This document shows positions 28,693-37,944 of a DNA stretch of 53,690 nt, in pieces. The notes beneath the pieces are model-generated. The model was given only the letters and a program-made list of their open reading frames with translations, was not told the DNA's origin and searched no databases. The translations under genes and the position numbers were made by a program. Origin of the DNA: Enterococcus sp. ZJ1622 (lineage in GTDB: Bacteria; Bacillota; Bacilli; Lactobacillales; Enterococcaceae). Location: contig NZ_JAAKDW010000016.1 of assembly GCF_011038845.1 (NCBI RefSeq), positions 1 through 53,690 of the forward strand. The letters are read 5' to 3'. How positions within the stretch are numbered: the first letter of the stretch is position 1; the number at the start of each line of letters is the position of its first letter.

Positions 28693-31335
28693 TTACTGGT
28701 TTTTCAGCCAAGTTTTTGCTTCAGCTAACGCATCCGGGATACCTGCAGGATTTTTCCCTCCAGCTTGAGCCATATCTGGGCGTCCACCTCCGCCTCCGCC
28801 GACTCTCGGAGCGATCGCCTTGATCAAGTCGCCGGCTTTCAATCCAGCTTCGTTGGCTTCTTTGGTCATAGCAGCTAATAGACTGACTTTTCCTTCTTGT
28901 TCATTTGCCAGAACAAGAATATCGGAGACTGCTTTTTGTTTCCATTGATCCGCTAGTTGGCGAAGCTGATTCATATCTTTGACTTTTACTTGTGCAGTAA
29001 TGATCGTCTTCCCGTTCACTTCTTCCGGATTTTTGAAAATATCTCCTGCTTGCTGGTTCGCTAGTTTGCTTGCTAATTGTTCATTTTCTTTTTGCAACTC
29101 TCTTAATTGCTGTTGAAGCTGTTCTGTTTTTGAAACAACTTCTTTTAGCTGTGGTGACTTAACGATTGCAGCAACTTCTTTCAATTGTTTTTCTTCTGCT
29201 TCAAGAAGTTCATAGGCTTCTTTGCTCGTCACAGCCTCGATCCGGCGAACACCAGCACCGATACCTGATTCGGAAACGATTTTGAAGATACCGATGTCTT
29301 CTGTGTTTGCTACGTGAGTCCCCCCACAAAGCTCGATCGACCAGCCACCTACATTGACTACTCGTACGTCATGTCCGTATTTTTCACCGAACAAGGCCAT
29401 CGCACCCATATTTTTTGCTGTATCAATATCTGTTTCAATCGTTTCAACTGGAATAGCTTCCCAGATTTTTTCGTTGACGATCTGCTCCATTTTCACTAAT
29501 TCATCTGCTGTGATCTGACCAAAGTGAGTGAAATCAAAACGCAGATGTCCTGGAGCGACTAAAGAGCCTGCTTGGTTCGCATGTTCTCCTAAGACTTCTT
29601 TCAGTGCTTTATGCAGTAGGTGAGTCGCTGTATGGTTCTTGATGATCCGGTTACGCATCTTTTGGTCGATCAGAAGATGGTAAGTCTGACCTTCTTTCAA
29701 TGCGGTCACGACATTTGCAGTATGCAAGAATTGTCCATTCGGTGCTTTTTGAACATCAGTAACTGTCGCAACGATTTCTCCTGTCTCATTCATGATCCAG
29801 CCTTGGTCAGCGACCTGTCCGCCCATCTCAGCGTAAAACGGTGTCTGGTCAAAAATCAGTTGTGCTTCGCCTTGAGCGATTTCACTGATGATCTCTTCTT
29901 CTTTAACGATCACTAACAATTGACTATCTGCTTCCATTTCAGTGTAGCCGATAAATTTGCTTTCTACTTTGATATCTGTCAATAAAGCAGATTGCACGCC
30001 CATCGATTTTTCGGTGCTTCGAGCAGCGCGGGCACGTTCTCTTTGGGCTTCCATTTCTTGTTCGAATCCTGCATGATCCACTTTCAAGCCTTCGTCCTCA
30101 GCTACTTCTTCTGTCAGTTCAACTGGGAATCCATAAGTGTCATACAGTTTGAAGATGTCTTTTCCTGCAAGTGTCGTTCCTTGTTCTTTTTTCACTTCAA
30201 GGATCACTTGGTTCAAGATTTCCAGACCTTCATTGATCGTTTCGTTAAAGCGTTCTTCTTCTGTACGTACGACTTTTTCAATAAATTCTTTTTGTTGCAG
30301 CACTTCAGGGTAATAGCTGACCATGATTTCTCCGACAACAGGGACCAGATTGTATAAGAAAGCTTGTTCGATCCCTAACTTCTTGCCATGCATCACTGCC
30401 CGACGCAATAAGCGGCGTAAAACATAGCCACGACCTTCATTTGACGGAAGCGCGCCGTCACCGATAGCAAAAGATAACGCACGGATGTGGTCAGCAATGA
30501 CTTTGTAGGAGATATCTGTGACTGGGTCTTCTCCGTATTTCACTTGCTTGCTCAATTTTTCTACGGCATGGATGATTGGCATGAACAAATCAGTTTCAAA
30601 GTTCGTTGGAGCATCCTGAACGATCGAAACCATGCGTTCCAGTCCCATACCGGTATCAATATTTTTATGAGGCAGTGGTTCAAATGTGTCATCTGGTTTG
30701 TGGTTGAATTCAGAAAATACTAAGTTCCAGATTTCTAGATAACGTTCATTTTCCCCACCAGGATAATTTTCAGGATCATCTTCGGCCAAATCGTTGTAAG
30801 CTTCTCCACGATCATAGAAAATCTCTGTGTCCGGGCCACATGGTCCTGCACCGATATCCCAGAAGTTGTCTTCTACATCGATGATATGATCCATTGGCAA
30901 GCCCACTTCTTCATGCCAGATCCGTTTTGCTTCAGTATCTTTTGGATAAACCGTCACATATAATTTTTCTGGATCGAAAGCCATCCATTCTGGGCCTGTT
31001 AAAAATTCCCATGCCCAATGGATTGCTTCTTCTTTGAAGTAGTCACCAATCGAAAAATTCCCGAGCATTTCAAACATCGTGTGGTGACGGGCGGTTTTCC
31101 CTACGTTTTCGATATCGTTTGTACGAATGGATTTTTGTGCATTGGTGATCCTTGGATTTTCTGGTACGACAGAACCATCGAAATATTTTTTCAATGTTGC
31201 AACACCAGAGTTGATCCATAGCAAAGTAGGATCATTTACAGGTACTAATGAGGCACTAGGTTCGATCGTGTGTCCTTTTGACTGGAAGAAATCCAAAAAC
31301 ATTTGTCGGACTTGTGCGCTACTTAATTGTTTCAT
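28693..31335 (-). CDS. alaS: Alanyl-tRNA synthetase
   Basis: This 880-aa enzyme charges tRNA-Ala and edits Ser/Gly. The class II core shows [30 protein letters not shown] and [31 protein letters not shown] (shown here in part). The editing domain has [11 protein letters not shown] with zinc His residues and [12 protein letters not shown] coiled C-terminal region ends with [16 protein letters not shown]. The start at 31335 ([11 protein letters not shown]) follows AGAAGG; the outer ATG at 31410 lies inside the T-box terminator. Expression is under a T-box leader. Confidence 0.97.
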   Translation of the reverse strand: MKQLSSAQVRQMFLDFFQSKGHTIEPSASLVPVNDPTLLWINSGVATLKKYFDGSVVPENPRITNAQKSIRTNDIENVGKTARHHTMFEMLGNFSIGDYFKEEAIHWAWEFLTGPEWMAFDPEKLYVTVYPKDTEAKRIWHEEVGLPMDHIIDVEDNFWDIGAGPCGPDTEIFYDRGEAYNDLAEDDPENYPGGENERYLEIWNLVFSEFNHKPDDTFEPLPHKNIDTGMGLERMVSIVQDAPTNFETDLFMPIIHAVEKLSKQVKYGEDPVTDISYKVIADHIRALSFAIGDGALPSNEGRGYVLRRLLRRAVMHGKKLGIEQAFLYNLVPVVGEIMVSYYPEVLQQKEFIEKVVRTEEERFNETINEGLEILNQVILEVKKEQGTTLAGKDIFKLYDTYGFPVELTEEVAEDEGLKVDHAGFEQEMEAQRERARAARSTEKSMGVQSALLTDIKVESKFIGYTEMEADSQLLVIVKEEEIISEIAQGEAQLIFDQTPFYAEMGGQVADQGWIMNETGEIVATVTDVQKAPNGQFLHTANVVTALKEGQTYHLLIDQKMRNRIIKNHTATHLLHKALKEVLGEHANQAGSLVAPGHLRFDFTHFGQITADELVKMEQIVNEKIWEAIPVETIETDIDTAKNMGAMALFGEKYGHDVRVVNVGGWSIELCGGTHVANTEDIGIFKIVSESGIGAGVRRIEAVTSKEAYELLEAEEKQLKEVAAIVKSPQLKEVVSKTEQLQQQLRELQKENEQLASKLANQQAGDIFKNPEEVNGKTIITAQVKVKDMNQLRQLADQWKQKAVSDILVLANEQEGKVSLLAAMTKEANEAGLKAGDLIKAIAPRVGGGGGGRPDMAQAGGKNPAGIPDALAEAKTWLKNQ

Positions 31336-31363
31336 TTTTTTACCTTCTTTCTCGATTTTGAAC

Positions 31364-31581
31364 TGCAAAAAAACACCATTACAGTCAAGGACGAAAACTC
31401 GCGGTACCACCTTGATTGCAATGATGTTCGATCATTACCTCTTTGAACTCGATAACGCTGAGTGGCGTTGATATTTCTATCAAATAAAAAAGGGAGCGAT
31501 TTGGTTAGTGACTATTCTTTTTTCAGCCAGGAAAGAATTTTCTGTGAGTCTTAAAAAAACAAACCATGTCCTTTTTTGTAC
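31364..31581 (-). ncRNA. T-box leader of alaS
   Basis: The minus strand carries the conserved T-box sequence AAGGTGGTACCGCG (about 31401-31414). This is followed by a long terminator: CATTGCAATCAAGG (31410-31423) pairs with CCTTGACTGTAATG (31377-31390), then GTGTTTTTTT. Uncharged tRNA-Ala should favour the competing antiterminator. The Ala assignment comes from the downstream gene; I could not fix the specifier codon with confidence (a GCT occurs near 31494-31496 on the minus strand). Confidence 0.88.
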
Positions 31582-31587
31582 TATATC

Positions 31588-31616
31588 AGTATACGTATTC
31601 TTCGGGATTCTGTCAA
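31588..31616 (-). promoter_or_regulatory. Strong alaS promoter
   Basis: TTGACA (31611-31616), a 17-base spacer and TATACT (31588-31593) on the minus strand, close to the consensus for the housekeeping sigma factor. Confidence 0.88.
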
Positions 31617-31643
31617 CAAGACTTCCATGATTTTCTCTTTGCA

Positions 31644-31672
31644 TTGTCGCTATATCCTCTTTTTGTTATGAT
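31644..31672 (+). promoter_or_regulatory. Promoter of the GNAT gene
   Basis: TTGTCG (31644-31649), a 17-base spacer and TATGAT (31667-31672), back to back with the alaS promoter. Confidence 0.6.
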
Positions 31673-31720
31673 AGAAGCAAAACCTATTACCAATTTTCTT
31701 ATCCTTTAAGGAGGGCATCC

Positions 31721-32152
31721 ATGAAAGAGATTTTTGGACATGAAGAATGGATTCGTGCTGCAAGCTGCTACCTTCGATACGATGTGTTCGTCTTGGAACA
31801 AAAGATCCCAGCTGAGATGGAGTTCGACGGCAAAGATCTGCCTGGACAAGAGTACTTTTTGATCCTTGACCAGAATAAACCAGTAGCTACCCTTCGCTAT
31901 CAGAAAAAAAACACTGAATGTATCCAACCTGAACGTTTTTGTGTCGCTAAAGACTATAGAGGCCGCGGATTGGGTCGGCGACTATTGAATGCGGCGGAGA
32001 AAAAAGCAGTCGAAAACGGCTTTTCTTCCAGTTATCTAGTGGCAGAAATGACTGCTGTCCCGTTTTATATCAAGCAAGGCTACCAAAGCTGTTCTGAACC
32101 TTTTATCGAAGACGAGGTTTTATGTATAGGAATGGAGAAAGCACTGATTTAA
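31721..32152 (+). CDS. GNAT-family N-acetyltransferase
   Basis: This 143-aa acetyltransferase transfers acetyl from acetyl-CoA. The acetyl-CoA-binding motif A is RFCVAKDYRGRGLGRRLL (about residues 67-84), and motif B is near VPFYIKQGYQSC. The N-terminal YLRYDVFVLEQKIPAEMEFD is like that of ElaA/YjcF-type members. The substrate is unknown. A strong ribosome-binding site AAGGAGGG precedes the ATG. It is monocistronic and divergent from alaS. Confidence 0.85.
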   Translation: MKEIFGHEEWIRAASCYLRYDVFVLEQKIPAEMEFDGKDLPGQEYFLILDQNKPVATLRYQKKNTECIQPERFCVAKDYRGRGLGRRLLNAAEKKAVENGFSSSYLVAEMTAVPFYIKQGYQSCSEPFIEDEVLCIGMEKALI

Positions 32153-32176
32153 GATGCGCCTAGCAGCAAAATTTAA

Positions 32177-32219
32177 AACATCCCTTTAAAATCAGTTTCG
32201 ATGATTTTAAGGGGATGTT
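32177..32219. terminator. Bidirectional terminator between the GNAT gene and cshB
   Basis: AACATCCCTTTAAAATCA (32177-32194) pairs with TGATTTTAAGGGGATGTT (32202-32219), an 18-bp stem with one G-T pair. T-rich sequence follows in both directions. Confidence 0.8.
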
Positions 32220-32260
32220 CTTTATTCTTCGATGAAACACAGTCAATACTGTTGTGATCT

Positions 32261-33616
32261 CTAGTTATACTTGTTCGAATTCTTTTTGTTCTTCTTTGCG
32301 GTCCTAGTCTGTTGTCTCCGCTCGATTTTACGATCTTTTTTATTTTTCTCTGCGATCGCCCAGTCGATTTTTTTCTTGTAGCCAGGTTTGATTTTCTTCT
32401 TCTTCTTTTTCACCAGTCCAATAAGTGTTGGATCCAATGTATCTTTTGATTTTTCGCGTTTTGTACGACGATTCCGATCGTAAGTCGGAACGATTTCATT
32501 ATTCTTGATTTCCATTGGTTCAAAGGAAACACCGATTTTTTCGATAGCATCGATCATTTGTTCATCACTAGGCGCATACAAAGTGATTGCTATGCCTTTC
32601 AAGCCGTTTCGCCCAGTACGTCCTACTCGGTGGATAAAGAAATCCAGATCTTCTGGTATCTCTGCATTGATGACATGAGATACTCCTTCGATATCGATTC
32701 CCCGAGCAGCTAAATCAGTGGCGACCACGTATTGGAATTCCAAGTTCTGCACTTGGCGCATGACGCGCTTTCGTTCTCTTGGCGTGATGTCTCCATGGAT
32801 CTTAGCTACCTTCAGCCCTTGATTTTTTAAATAGTCCGCAATTTCATCTACATGCTGTTTCGTATTTGCAAATACGATAGCCAGATAAGGATGTCCTACT
32901 GTCAGTAACTGATAGATCAGTCGATTCGTATCTTTTCCTTTTGTCGAGATCAGCCAATTCTCGATATCTTCTGAGATGACTGCTTTTGGCTTGATTTCTT
33001 CGATGATTGGGTTAGCCATATATTTGCGAAGAAACGGACGAAGTTTTTCCGGGATCGTAGCTGAGAAAACTAAAAATTGCAGTTTTTCAGGCAGACGACT
33101 CGCGATCTGATCCACTTCATTCAAAAAGCCCATGTCCAACGTCATGTCTGCTTCATCTACGACAAATGCAAATGCGGTGTGGATCTTCAACGCCTGTTCA
33201 TTCATCATGTCCAAGATTCTTCCCGGTGTGCCTACGACGACATGTGGTTGCTGATGGTGCAAACGATTGAGCTGACGTTGCTTATCGGTTCCGCCGACAA
33301 AGTTCGACACACGGATCTCTGGTTTAGAAAATTTTGCGATCTGGCTTGCAGCTTCATAGATCTGCGCAGCTAATTCCCGACTAGGTGCGGTGATCACTAC
33401 TTGTACTTCTTCTTTTTCTGCATTGATTTTTTCAAATAACGGCAGCAAAAACGTATGTGTTTTCCCTGTTCCCGTTTGTGACTGTCCAATAATATTTTTT
33501 CCTTTAGCAATCAACGGTATCAAACGTTCTTGAACTTCCGTAGGCTGCTGGAAACCTTTTTCAGCTAAAGCTTCATTGATAAATGGTTTAAAATGGAATT
33601 GTTCAAAATTATTCAT
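32261..33616 (-). CDS. cshB: DEAD-box RNA helicase, CshB-like
   Basis: This 451-aa helicase unwinds RNA with ATP. All core motifs are visible: motif I SQTGTGKT, Ia APSRELA, Ib TPGRI, II DEAD in VVDEADMTLD, III SAT in VFSATIPE, V TDLAARGID and VI HRVGRTGRNG. The Q motif region is LAEKGFQQPTEVQERLIP. The C-terminal tail of about 70 residues is highly basic (KKKKKKIKPGYKKKIDW), as in CshB proteins involved in cold growth and ribosome assembly. An extended -10 promoter lies at 33655-33660. Confidence 0.92.
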   Translation of the reverse strand: MNNFEQFHFKPFINEALAEKGFQQPTEVQERLIPLIAKGKNIIGQSQTGTGKTHTFLLPLFEKINAEKEEVQVVITAPSRELAAQIYEAASQIAKFSKPEIRVSNFVGGTDKQRQLNRLHHQQPHVVVGTPGRILDMMNEQALKIHTAFAFVVDEADMTLDMGFLNEVDQIASRLPEKLQFLVFSATIPEKLRPFLRKYMANPIIEEIKPKAVISEDIENWLISTKGKDTNRLIYQLLTVGHPYLAIVFANTKQHVDEIADYLKNQGLKVAKIHGDITPRERKRVMRQVQNLEFQYVVATDLAARGIDIEGVSHVINAEIPEDLDFFIHRVGRTGRNGLKGIAITLYAPSDEQMIDAIEKIGVSFEPMEIKNNEIVPTYDRNRRTKREKSKDTLDPTLIGLVKKKKKKIKPGYKKKIDWAIAEKNKKDRKIERRQQTRTAKKNKKNSNKYN

Positions 33617-33654
33617 TCGTGCACCTCTTCTCTTTAATTTCTCACGACTTTGGC

Positions 33655-33660
33655 ATTATA
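33655..33660 (-). promoter_or_regulatory. Extended -10 promoter of cshB
   Basis: TGTTATAAT on the minus strand provides TGn plus TATAAT, about 40 bases before the start. The -35 is weak. Confidence 0.55.
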
Positions 33661-33726
33661 ACACAGACACTCACTTTTTGCTTGCTCTTTTCTTGTTCGA
33701 ACCTTTTATGAGAAGGAAAAGCAGCG

Positions 33727-34866
33727 CTATTTTTGCTCTATCGTACTTATCGTGTGCGTATGGCTGGCTTTTTCATAGAATAAGATTCTTCTTTTGCGTA
33801 TAAAAGACAAAAGAATATTCAATACAAATACTCCTTGCGCAAGCAACACGCCCAAATAGATAAATAACGCGCTCATCTGCAAGACAGTGTTATGCTGATT
33901 CATCACCTGTTGCAGGATCTGTCCGAACCAGCTCAAGCCGTAAAACAGAAAGTAAAGATACCCGTAACGAATGATCAGTGCTTTCAAAGAGATTTTTTCC
34001 CGGTCATCCTCGACTAAACGAATCCGAACGACCTTTTTCCCAAGAGTACGGCCATTTGTCAAATAAGGAACGATCATGAAATAGACCATCACTTCTAACA
34101 TCATCCACCAGATATGCGCAGTGATATCCTGGAAATCGAATGTCACTCGTAGGAATATACCTACCGCAAGATTGACGACAGACAAGAAAGCCCAGTCGAT
34201 CAAATAAGCAACGAGACGACGCGTCAATGAGACAGTTCGCCCCTTCTCGTAAGATAATTCATCCATTCTGGCTCGCGTAGGAAGCATAAACGTAAAGATC
34301 GGTGAACAGATGAACCCGATCGCGCCTCCTAATGTATTCGTCAGCAGATCATTGACATCGAATAACCGATAAGGTCTAGGATAAATGAAATAAAGTCCGC
34401 TCAGCTGAGTCAGTTCGAAAAACAATGAAAGGAAAAAACTTGCTATCAGCGTTTTGAGAAAAGAAAAACGGAAATAATATCGCAAGTAGATTCCAAATGG
34501 CACAAGCAATAAAACATTGAACGCTGGTTCTAAGAATACACTTTGTTTCATCGCAGGCAGATACGTGCTCGGCTCTGATAACACTAAAACCGTATTTTCT
34601 CTAAAATGATACCAGGAAGCAAATAACCTCAATTCCATTTTCGGACCCGTCATCTGTGCCACCGCCTCCTTGGACGGTAATGGTAAGATCACTAAAAAGT
34701 ATGCACACAATAAATAAAAAACAAATGAATATAAAACGACCGCTCGCGCAATAATGAAAGTTCCGTATTTCCGGTATTCGTAAATAAAAAATATCGAAGA
34801 GATCGCTAGTGCTAAAAAGGGAAACACGATCAATGCAAAGCGGATAGGCTCGATATAACTTGCCAT
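33727..34866 (-). CDS. VanZ-RDD fusion membrane protein
   Basis: This 379-aa integral membrane protein joins two families. The first 210 residues are VanZ-like, with five or so membrane segments and the motifs ENTVLVLSEPSTYL, NVLLLVPFGIYL, FFELTQLSGLYF and DVNDLLTNTLGGAIGF. From about 225 an RDD domain follows (SLTRRLVAYLIDWAFLSVVN, TNGRTLGKKVVRIRLV). VanZ proteins confer low-level teicoplanin resistance in one context; RDD proteins are linked to transport. No van genes are near, so resistance should not be inferred. The start at 34866 follows AAGGAGG; an extended -10 (TGATATAAT) lies at 34900-34905. Confidence 0.82.
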   Translation of the reverse strand: MASYIEPIRFALIVFPFLALAISSIFFIYEYRKYGTFIIARAVVLYSFVFYLLCAYFLVILPLPSKEAVAQMTGPKMELRLFASWYHFRENTVLVLSEPSTYLPAMKQSVFLEPAFNVLLLVPFGIYLRYYFRFSFLKTLIASFFLSLFFELTQLSGLYFIYPRPYRLFDVNDLLTNTLGGAIGFICSPIFTFMLPTRARMDELSYEKGRTVSLTRRLVAYLIDWAFLSVVNLAVGIFLRVTFDFQDITAHIWWMMLEVMVYFMIVPYLTNGRTLGKKVVRIRLVEDDREKISLKALIIRYGYLYFLFYGLSWFGQILQQVMNQHNTVLQMSALFIYLGVLLAQGVFVLNILLSFIRKRRILFYEKASHTHTISTIEQK

Positions 34867-34899
34867 ATTCTCTGTTACCTCCTTCATCCATATTTTAGG

Positions 34900-34905
34900 A
34901 TTATA
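34900..34905 (-). promoter_or_regulatory. Extended -10 promoter of the VanZ-RDD gene
   Basis: TGATATAAT on the minus strand, about 34 bases before the preferred start. No good -35. Confidence 0.5.
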
Positions 34906-34979
34906 TCATTTATCTTATCAGCCAGCAGTAAAAACGGGCAAGTAACGGCTTTATATTTTTCAATTCTGCGCAATTGAAG

Positions 34980-34985
34980 TATGAT
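34980..34985 (+). promoter_or_regulatory. Promoter of the 110-aa membrane protein
   Basis: TATGAT at 34980-34985 with TTTTCA 17 bases upstream, directly before the ribosome-binding site AAAGGAGG. Confidence 0.4.
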
Positions 34986-35005
34986 AAACAAAAGGAGGTG
35001 GCAAC

Positions 35006-35338
35006 ATGCTGAATATTTATTTTGTCTTTGGAGTTCCCCTGTTTTTGATCATTCTTTATCTGGTTTTTGCGTATGTACGCAAACATTCCAACATTCATTA
35101 TTTAGGTTTTATTCTACTGATCATTTCCGGTTTCATGCTGGTTTTCACTCTTCAGACATGGCAGCAAGCATTAGCTGAAATGGATACCTATACTTCTCAG
35201 GCTGTCTCTCGACAAATCGGTTACCCTGTCTTTCTTATTTGGCTCCCCATCTCGATCTCCGGCTGTTTAGTGTTATTGAACCTTTACCGCGGTTGGCGCC
35301 GATTACAAACATTTCGAAAAAAGAATAACGCGGGATGA
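35006..35338 (+). CDS. Small three-TM membrane protein of unknown function
   Basis: This 110-aa protein contains three hydrophobic segments: IYFVFGVPLFLIILYLVFAYV, YLGFILLIISGFMLVFTL, and YPVFLIWLPISISGCLVLLNL. A short outward or inward loop between the second and third carries QALAEMDTYTSQAV. The C-terminus is basic (RGWRRLQTFRKKN). I do not recognise the family. AAAGGAGG precedes the ATG and a strong terminator follows, so it is a real single gene. It is divergent from the VanZ-RDD gene. Confidence 0.75.
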   Translation: MLNIYFVFGVPLFLIILYLVFAYVRKHSNIHYLGFILLIISGFMLVFTLQTWQQALAEMDTYTSQAVSRQIGYPVFLIWLPISISGCLVLLNLYRGWRRLQTFRKKNNAG

Positions 35339-35368
35339 AGGCAATATGCTTCGTCCCGCATTTTTTTA
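35329..35368 (+). terminator. Terminator of the 110-aa membrane protein gene
   Basis: GCGGGATGAAG and CTTCGTCCCGC form an 11-bp stem (one mismatch pair) around GCAATATG, followed by ATTTTTTTATT. Confidence 0.85.
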
Positions 35369-35412
35369 TTCTTTTAAATTCACCTCATACCTGAAGCTCA
35401 AAAACAAACTCC

Positions 35413-36768
35413 TTAACCATATTTGCGATTCAAATAAATATAAACAGGTATCCCCGCCAAGGTCAGCAGAATGCCCATAGAAGCAAGCATCGTTTGAGTC
35501 ATCAATGTGCTTATCACAATAAAGATCCCGCCAAGTATCGCCGCTAAAGGGATGATAGGATACAGCGGCACTTTGTAAGGCCGTACGAGATTCGGCTCTT
35601 TCTTACGTAAAATGAGTACCCCAATAAATACCATCGTGTAAAAAATCCAGATGACAAACACTAGCATATCCGTCAATGTGTCGAATCCTCCAACCATCAT
35701 CATTCCGATTGCCAGCACTAGTTCCAAAATACCTGCCACTAACGGTACTTTGGTTTTTTTCGTCAATTTTGCCAAACCATCACTGAAAGGGAGCTGCTTC
35801 TCCTTCGCCATGACATACGGCAGACGCATCCCTGTCAATGTATACCCATTGATAGTACCGTACACTGAGACTAATATCCCGATGGTCACCAGTCTTCCAC
35901 CTACTCCGCCAAAAATCATCTTCGCTACATCACTGGCAGCATTATTATTCCCGATAATGCCATCGATTGAAGCAGTTCTTAGAAAGACCGCATTCACTAA
36001 CAAATAAACGATCATGATCCCGATAATCCCGAAAGAAATCGCTCTTGGCAGATCCTTCGCAGGTTTCTTCAACTCACCCGCGATATTCCCTACATGGATC
36101 CAGCCGTCATAAGCAAACATCGTTGCTAATAACCCCGCTCCTAACGCAGAGAAAAATGAAAGATTCTCCCCAGCTTGAATAGGGAAAAGCTGAAATTCGA
36201 CGCCTTCTGAGCGAAAGAGTCCAAATAAAACAATCAAAAAAAGCGGAATCAGTTTACAAACCAATGTCACTGACTGAAAGGCTCCGCCTATTTTAGATCC
36301 CAAGAAATTGATCAGCATGATAGACGTCGCAGCTACAACGGCGATCGGAAGAATCATCTCTTGCGAAAGAGCGAAGAGATTCACGAACTGCGTCCCAAAA
36401 ATGATAGATAGTGCAGCGACATTGGCAGGAAAATAAATAATGACTTGCGCCCAGCCGAGCAAAAAAGCAGCTGTTTCCCCGTAAATCCGTTCTATATATT
36501 TGATCATTCCTCCTGTTTCCGGGATCGCCGCTGCTAATTCAGCCCCTGTAAGTCCAGCACACACCGAGATGACCCCACCAAGGAACCATGAGAACATATG
36601 TAAGCTGACTGAACCGGTGACCTCTGCGACACTCGCTGCTTTGAAAAATACGCCAGCTCCGATGACTGTGCCCATTACCGTAGACAAAGCTGGGAAAAAG
36701 CCCATCGTTCGTTTCAATTCACTATCAGAGCTGTGTACTTTCATTCCTAAAGCTTGATTGTTTTCCAT
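35413..36768 (-). CDS. APC-superfamily amino acid permease (SteT/LAT-like)
   Basis: This 451-aa transporter has 12 membrane segments. The APC signature TVMGTVIGAGVFFKAASVAEVTG covers TM1, and ELAAAIPETGGMIKYI and ATMFAYDGWIHVGNIAGELKKP follow. It resembles the Bacillus serine/threonine exchanger SteT and other LAT-family members. It is the last gene after kbl and tdh, so threonine or serine/glycine exchange is the likely substrate class. That link comes from context. Confidence 0.85.
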   Translation of the reverse strand: MENNQALGMKVHSSDSELKRTMGFFPALSTVMGTVIGAGVFFKAASVAEVTGSVSLHMFSWFLGGVISVCAGLTGAELAAAIPETGGMIKYIERIYGETAAFLLGWAQVIIYFPANVAALSIIFGTQFVNLFALSQEMILPIAVVAATSIMLINFLGSKIGGAFQSVTLVCKLIPLFLIVLFGLFRSEGVEFQLFPIQAGENLSFFSALGAGLLATMFAYDGWIHVGNIAGELKKPAKDLPRAISFGIIGIMIVYLLVNAVFLRTASIDGIIGNNNAASDVAKMIFGGVGGRLVTIGILVSVYGTINGYTLTGMRLPYVMAKEKQLPFSDGLAKLTKKTKVPLVAGILELVLAIGMMMVGGFDTLTDMLVFVIWIFYTMVFIGVLILRKKEPNLVRPYKVPLYPIIPLAAILGGIFIVISTLMTQTMLASMGILLTLAGIPVYIYLNRKYG

Positions 36769-36867
36769 AAATACCTCCTTTATTCAAAAGGGCAAGACAT
36801 CTACCGCCTCGCCCTTCGTTTTTACCTTATGCATTAACCGCTTTGCCAAACGATCAGCCGTTAATAT

Positions 36868-37821
36868 TCAGACTTTTTCTGTCAACTTTTCTTGAAGTTT
36901 TACCAGCATGTCTTTTGTCATGTCGTCAAGATCGTATTTAGGCGAAAATCCCCATTCTTCTTGTGCGCATGTGGTGTCTAACGAATTCGACCAGGAATTA
37001 GCGATTCCTTGGCGTACAGGATCTACCTCATAGTCCATTTCGAATTCCGGCATGACTTTTTGGATGGATTGCTTGATTTCTTCCGGATCGAATGACATTG
37101 CAGAGATATTGAAGGCATTACGGTGTACCAAACGATTGGGATCTGCATTCATCAGCTGGACGATCGCATCGATCGCATCCGGCATATACATCATGTCCAT
37201 CGCAGTCCCGCGGTCGATAAAGCAAGTGTACTTGCCTTCTTTGATTGCAGAATAATAGATGTCTACGGCATAATCAGTGGTTCCTCCGCCCGGCAGCGTC
37301 GTATAAGAAATCAGCCCCGGGAAACGTACGCCACGAGTATCTACACCGTATTTAGTATGATAGTAATCACACAATAGTTCTCCAGCTACCTTTGTTACAC
37401 CATACATCGTTGTGGGACGCTGAATCGTGTCTTGTGACGTGTTGTCTTTGGGTGTATCCGGTCCAAATGCCCCAATCGAACTTGGCGTGAAAAATTTCAA
37501 GTCGAACTCTCTTGCCACTTCCAATGCGTTGACTAACCCTGTCATATTCAGATTCCATGCCATCTGCGGTTTTTCTTCAGCTACTGCAGATAAAAGCGCA
37601 GCTAGATGGATCAACGTGTCTACCTGATATTTTTCTGCTAAACGACGCATCTTATCAAGATCCATGACATCCAGTATCTCGAATATCTCGTTTTCTTTCA
37701 CTACTTGCGGCATGCGGATATCTGTAGCGACAACATTGCTGTTTCCTAAGTCTTTGCGCAACCGATCTACTAACTCTGATCCAATCTGTCCCAAACATCC
37801 TGTTACTAATACTCGTTTCAT
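36868..37821 (-). CDS. tdh: L-threonine 3-dehydrogenase, short-chain (epimerase-like) type
   Basis: This 317-aa NAD-dependent enzyme oxidises threonine to 2-amino-3-oxobutyrate. It belongs to the UDP-galactose-epimerase-like SDR branch, not the zinc MDR Tdh of E. coli. The NAD motif is VLVTGCLGQIGSEL, the active-site residues are Ser in FFTPSSIGAFGP and Tyr-Lys in MYGVTKVAGE, and TTLPGGGTTDYAVDIYYSAI is typical of this threonine dehydrogenase type. It lies between kbl and the permease; kbl provides the next step to glycine. Confidence 0.92.
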   Translation of the reverse strand: MKRVLVTGCLGQIGSELVDRLRKDLGNSNVVATDIRMPQVVKENEIFEILDVMDLDKMRRLAEKYQVDTLIHLAALLSAVAEEKPQMAWNLNMTGLVNALEVAREFDLKFFTPSSIGAFGPDTPKDNTSQDTIQRPTTMYGVTKVAGELLCDYYHTKYGVDTRGVRFPGLISYTTLPGGGTTDYAVDIYYSAIKEGKYTCFIDRGTAMDMMYMPDAIDAIVQLMNADPNRLVHRNAFNISAMSFDPEEIKQSIQKVMPEFEMDYEVDPVRQGIANSWSNSLDTTCAQEEWGFSPKYDLDDMTKDMLVKLQEKLTEKV

Positions 37822-37944
37822 GTACTTCCTCCTCTACTTGCTTGTTTTGATTAATCGTGTCATGCGAATAAGCAGCTGTATAATGAACAATCAGTGAGTA
37901 AAAAGGTTCTCTTTATTTAATTACGCTGAATGGATCTTTCTGTT

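Noticed and set aside
30000-30357. Plus-strand 121-aa ORF opposite alaS
   Set aside because: Phe/Cys-rich shadow of alaS coding sequence without a ribosome-binding site.
33727-34866. VanZ-like protein as a glycopeptide resistance gene
   Set aside because: No vanR/S/H/A/X genes nearby and the RDD fusion is a chromosomal membrane protein; resistance cannot be inferred.
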